NCBI RefSeq assembly: GCF_052180275.1
Contig: NZ_CP197465.1
Span: 5,208,001-5,272,000 of the forward strand
Source of the DNA: Kumtagia sp052180275
GTDB taxonomy: Bacteria > Pseudomonadota > Alphaproteobacteria > Rhizobiales > Rhizobiaceae
Length of the DNA: 64,000 nt
Direction of reading: 5' to 3'
Shown here: positions 59,101-64,000 of the stretch, piece after piece
Position numbering within the stretch: position 1 is the stretch's first letter
Layout of the letters: the number at the start of each line of letters is the position of its first letter
Notes under the pieces: generated by a model
What the model was told of the DNA's origin: nothing
The model's database searches: none
The model's input: only the letters and a program-made list of their open reading frames with translations
Translations under genes and position numbers: made by a program

Positions 59101-59613
59101 GACGAGCCTGTGATGTACCTCCGCAGGATAGTCTTCGGAGTCCGCAAGCTCGGCCGCACCGAGGCTGTCCAGCCAGCCGACCAGGGAGGCGGACAGCAGC
59201 CCGGCTTGCGGCTGCGATGCAGGAGCCGATATGCGTTTGACGCCGGGGGGCGGCTCGATCGCGCGACGTGATGACTGTCCCCAGTCGGCAGCCCGATTTA
59301 CCGAACCCGTTCTGCCGCCGACGTCGCGGGCGGCAACGATCGCGGCGGCGACGTGCTTGCAGTTGAAGCCTACCGGGCACGTGCATTCACCCGAGACCAC
59401 GATCCGGCCGGGCGTTTTTTCCTCAATCGCGATCGTCTGGCGATACGGCCGCGTCTCGTTGCCCTGGACCCTCGCCGTAATCCGGCGTCCATTCTCCTCG
59501 ACGACGACTTCGGTCACCCGCCCTTGCCGCTGATACAGCGTGCCTGCCTGCAATGCCCGGGGTCCGCAAGCCCCGGCCAGAACAGCGTCGTTGAGATCAC
59601 GTGTCTTGACCAT
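56188..59613 (-). CDS. SWI2/SNF2-family DEAD/DEAH-box helicase with N-terminal SWIM zinc finger
   Basis: This protein of about 1141 aa has an N-terminal SWIM zinc finger (Cys77, Cys79, Cys85, His87 in ECTCPVGFNCKHVA) and a central domain of about 500 residues. The SNF2 ATPase core has Walker A DDMGLGKT near residue 705, DEAQ near 800 and SGTPLENHLGELWSLFHFAN. The C-terminal helicase motif QAIDRAHRIGQ is near 1075. Such proteins move along double-stranded DNA and affect transcription, repair or chromosome handling; the precise role is unknown. ATG at 59613 is given; ATG at 59637 with GGGACGGGG upstream is an alternative. It is a single-gene unit. Confidence 0.88.
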   Translation of the reverse strand: MVKTRDLNDAVLAGACGPRALQAGTLYQRQGRVTEVVVEENGRRITARVQGNETRPYRQTIAIEEKTPGRIVVSGECTCPVGFNCKHVAAAIVAARDVGGRTGSVNRAADWGQSSRRAIEPPPGVKRISAPASQPQAGLLSASLVGWLDSLGAAELADSEDYPAEVHHRLVYLLDSHASGDRHPVLVVRVFKVRLRKDGTFGDDSQPFDLRKMSANPPKFVRPSDLANAKRMLMLSSEYSSTPSFLLADAAGADLLPFLLATGRTRWRSLGGPAMSPGPSLDGRLDWSLGEDARQRPVIVLAGENHDGLITLRATPPLWVDPASGQIGQIETGLNRTLAAVVLAAPPIAPGDAPVLAEAIQKKGAHLAALAPRVPEMEETLGGSPLPVLRLQAATLPVEPLTGSGIRYGWTWPPATETVGVARAAFLYDDIELAAEDTRPQPILARRGCLVKVKRDLRTEVARLKRLSEFDLVAVAKARPGAASTHGSALVPLEADAGWLDFLWHDKATLEAEGWRVIIAADFPVRLARPETGLQARLRESSGIDWLELDLGVVLDGETVDLVPALVALILSPAFEATLDSLQTDDEDLPFYLPLNDGRMLGLPAARMQPILATLAGLLLHQGSGKPRLTAADAVALDALEQAGVVFRGGDNLRALGRRLREHGGIADVAPPPWFSAELRPYQARGLAWLQLLAQVGLGGILADDMGLGKTVQTLAHIAVEKAAGRLDRPALVIAPTSLVGNWVREAERFAPELALLVLHGLDRRKDFDRIGAADLVITTYPLIARDHETLVARDWSVIVLDEAQAIKNPEATTTKLVAKLSARQKLCLSGTPLENHLGELWSLFHFANPGFLGDARSFRQVYRTPIEKKGDGERARLLARRVRPFTLRRTKAEVAPELPAKTEMAEAIELGTAQRDVYETIRIAMHQKVKAAISAKGFAQSRIIILDALLKLRQATCDPRLLKLANGKQAKAGSAKLERLMEMLEELLAEGRRILVFSQFTSMLALIEERLTQRGIDYALLTGDSKNRPAIIARFQDGDVPVFLVSLKAGGTGLNLTAADTVILYDPWWNPAVEDQAIDRAHRIGQHKPVFVYRLVAQGTIEDKMETLKDKKRALAAGLFDAEGVPTLAMTEADIELLLA

Positions 59614-59950
59614 GCCGCAGGCGCTTATTCCAATCATCCCCGTCCCACCACAGAAACATATTGCAGCGCATATTGATTCGCACAGGGTCCTGATGATGGC
59701 CGTCAGGCAGAGCTGGACCATTCACTCGCCGCCCGGCCACGTGCGAAGCTGCGCGCGGGCGATTCGGGCTGCTGATAGGCCGAATTGACCTTCAAGAATC
59801 GGTCTTTGGCGAGGCGGGTCCTTGGTGCCAACGGTTTCGCCCGGACTCGGCGTGGACATCAACGCGCAAGCAGTAAAGCGGGGCGACGACCGCCTCTTCG
59901 ACTGTGTCGAACAATCGCGGGAATAGTGGGGATGATCGCAACGCTATTCA

Positions 59951-59981
59951 TTGACAGCGCCGGCGCCCTGGGTACTACATA
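59951..59981 (+). promoter_or_regulatory. Promoter of the riboswitch-controlled ribonucleotide reductase operon
   Basis: A perfect TTGACA (59951-59956) is followed by TACTAC (16-nt spacer) or TACATA (19-nt spacer) as -10. It lies just before the riboswitch, so transcription would begin near 59985-59990 and include the full aptamer. The rest of 59614-59950 shows no supported gene and presumably also holds the divergent helicase promoter. Confidence 0.5.
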
Positions 59982-59989
59982 TTGACGCC

Positions 59990-60165
59990 ATGGTTCTTCC
60001 GAATCGTCATCCGGTAAGGAAGCTAAGAGGGAAGCCGGTGTGATACCGGCGCTGCCCCCGCAACTGTAAGCAGCGAGCCTGCGTCGACAAATGCCACTGG
60101 TGTGTGAAGCACCGGGAAGGCCGACAAAGGTGACGACCTGCGAGCCAGGAGACCTGCCGCGGCGG
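59990..60165 (+). promoter_or_regulatory. Cobalamin (adenosylcobalamin) riboswitch
   Basis: The conserved B12-box core is present: AGAGGGAAGCCGGTG, then a short hairpin, then GCTGCCCCCGCAACTGTAAG (about 60025-60070). The closing element GAGCCAGGAGACCTGCC ends about 60158. Together with the upstream GGTAAGGAAG segment this is a full aptamer. About 110 nt follow before the reductase start, including GCGGGGTGTCCTGGTGG, which could be the switch region masking translation. Family knowledge: adenosylcobalamin binding turns such leaders off. Here it would shut off a B12-independent ribonucleotide reductase when B12 is plentiful. Confidence 0.92.
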
Positions 60166-60273
60166 AATGAACGTCAACAGGCGGGGTGTCCTGGTGGTGC
60201 ATTGCGCCGGCTGGATTTTTCCCGTCGATCGCATGCGTCCGCAGCTGCCCCGTCGAAACGCCACGGGGAAAAG

Positions 60274-63162
<2,889 letters not shown>

Positions 63163-63186
63163 GCAGCAACAAGAAGGAGAAAATGA

Positions 63187-64000
63187 ATGCTCGACTGGTC
63201 TGAACCGAAAACGAACATGTCCGACGCCGTCAAATTGGTCTCGCTGGAATCCGGGCAAGCAAGCACCGATGCCACCGGGCTCGGCGAGATCGATCGCGGC
63301 GCGGGGCGCGTGTCCGTCGATGACAAGCGCATGATCAACACGCGCGCCGACGTGAACCAGCTGTTGCCCCTGAAATACCGCTGGGCGTGGGAGAAATATC
63401 TCTCCGGCTGCAACAACCACTGGATGCCGACCGAGGTGTCCATGCAGGCCGACATCGCGCTCTGGAAATCGAAGGACGGGCTAACTGACGACGAGCGGCG
63501 CATGATCAAGCGCAACCTCGGCTTCTTTGCAGCGTCGGAGTCTCTGGTGGCGAACAACATCGTGCTCGCCATCTACCGGCATCTCACCAACCCGGAATGC
63601 CGGCAGTACCTGCTCCGGCAAGCCTTCGAGGAGGCGATCCACACCCATACCTTCCAGTACATCGTCGAAAGCCTGTCTCTGGACGAGGGCGAGCTCTTCA
63701 ACATGTATCGCGAGGTGCCATCGATCACCGACAAGGCGGCCTGGGCGTTGAAGCACACCCAGCATCTCGACGATCCGGATTTTCGCACCGGCACGCCGGA
63801 GGCGGACCAGGCTTTCCTGCGCGATCTCGTCGCCTTCTACGTCATCTTCGAGGGCATGTGGTTCTACACCGGCTTCGCGCAGATCCTGTCGCTCGGCCGG
63901 CGCAACAAGATGGTCGGCATCGCCGAGCAGTACCAGTACATCCTGCGCGACGAATCCATCCACCTGAACTTCGGCATTGACGTCATCAACCAGATCAAGA
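63187..64000 (+). CDS. nrdB: Ribonucleoside-diphosphate reductase, class I beta (small) subunit, class Ic-like; runs off the window
   Basis: The first 271 residues are visible. Metal ligands are Glu118 (AASESL), Glu149 and His152 (FEEAIHTH), Glu222 (IFEGMWF), and Glu256/His259 (RDESIHL). At the position of the E. coli Tyr122 radical there is Phe156 (HTHTFQY), and the first ligand is Glu where E. coli has Asp84. These two changes mark class Ic enzymes such as that of Chlamydia trachomatis, which use a Mn/Fe cofactor instead of a tyrosyl radical. The gene starts 24 nt after nrdA with AAGGAG upstream; a competing ATG at 63183 gives only six codons. The C-terminus is outside the window. Confidence 0.92.
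   Translation, partial: MLDWSEPKTNMSDAVKLVSLESGQASTDATGLGEIDRGAGRVSVDDKRMINTRADVNQLLPLKYRWAWEKYLSGCNNHWMPTEVSMQADIALWKSKDGLTDDERRMIKRNLGFFAASESLVANNIVLAIYRHLTNPECRQYLLRQAFEEAIHTHTFQYIVESLSLDEGELFNMYREVPSITDKAAWALKHTQHLDDPDFRTGTPEADQAFLRDLVAFYVIFEGMWFYTGFAQILSLGRRNKMVGIAEQYQYILRDESIHLNFGIDVINQIK

Noticed and set aside
60091..60273. Extended N-terminus of NrdA reaching into the leader
   Set aside because: These codons coincide with the riboswitch aptamer and its expression region; the ATG at 60274 has a good ribosome-binding site.

Overview
The window is strongly GC-rich and densely coded, and reads like an alphaproteobacterium of the order Rhizobiales, perhaps a Mesorhizobium relative. That placement is inference. 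It rests on the many carbohydrate ABC transporters, the rhizobial-type palindromic intergenic elements and a B12-riboswitch leader of the style seen in that group. There are no rRNA or tRNA genes, CRISPR arrays, insertion sequences or phage genes.

Layout. (1) 1-9052: a minus-strand catabolic operon (enolase-superfamily dehydratase cut by the window edge, a two-subunit transketolase, an SDR) diverges from a plus-strand CUT2 (ribose-type) sugar transporter with a gluconolactonase-like enzyme. Both promoters carry the same operator in mirror image. (2) 9075-11498: a GNAT/RHH toxin-antitoxin pair and a formylglycine-type phosphodiesterase/sulfatase. (3) 11615-25468: a polyol-phosphate type regulon with a glycerol-1-phosphate dehydrogenase-like enzyme, class II aldolase, glycerol-kinase-like FGGY kinase, two FAD oxidoreductases (one with a BFD [2Fe-2S] domain), a DeoR regulator and a five-gene Opp/Dpp-type transporter. 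Related TGACC-N5-GTCA sites lie before both arms. (4) 25570-26778: an orphan RTX protein. (5) 27299-35883: a second DeoR regulon with HAD phosphatase, FGGY kinase and a TIM-barrel enzyme of unknown specificity, diverging from a CUT1 sugar transporter that ends in an overlooked 54-aa membrane protein. (6) 36130-44278: a molybdenum hydroxylase operon (SRPBCC/CoxG-like, FAD subunit, 2Fe-2S subunit, a large subunit split over two genes, MoxR and VWA/CoxE chaperones, amidohydrolase) with an AraC regulator. (7) 44574-54840: one long operon joining a CUT1 transporter with two ATPases and a 67-aa membrane protein to a PTS-driven dihydroxyacetone kinase (DhaL, DhaM, separate HPr and EI, a small helical protein, DhaK). 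(8) 54980-59613: a DUF930-type envelope protein and a SWI2/SNF2 helicase with a SWIM zinc finger. (9) 59951-64000: a cobalamin riboswitch upstream of a class I ribonucleotide reductase whose beta subunit has Phe at the tyrosyl-radical position and Glu at the first metal ligand, the class Ic (Chlamydia-type Mn/Fe) signature.

The common theme is scavenging of sugars, polyols and sugar acids. Four transporters of three classes each sit beside their own kinases and oxidoreductases. Large palindromic repeats lie inside three of the transporter operons, and in two places a repeat arm supplies the start codon of a gene. The most unusual items are the B12-controlled class Ic ribonucleotide reductase, the split molybdenum subunit, the mirror-image operator pair, the dedicated HPr/EI inside a dihydroxyacetone-kinase/ABC operon, and the small membrane proteins in the transporter operons.
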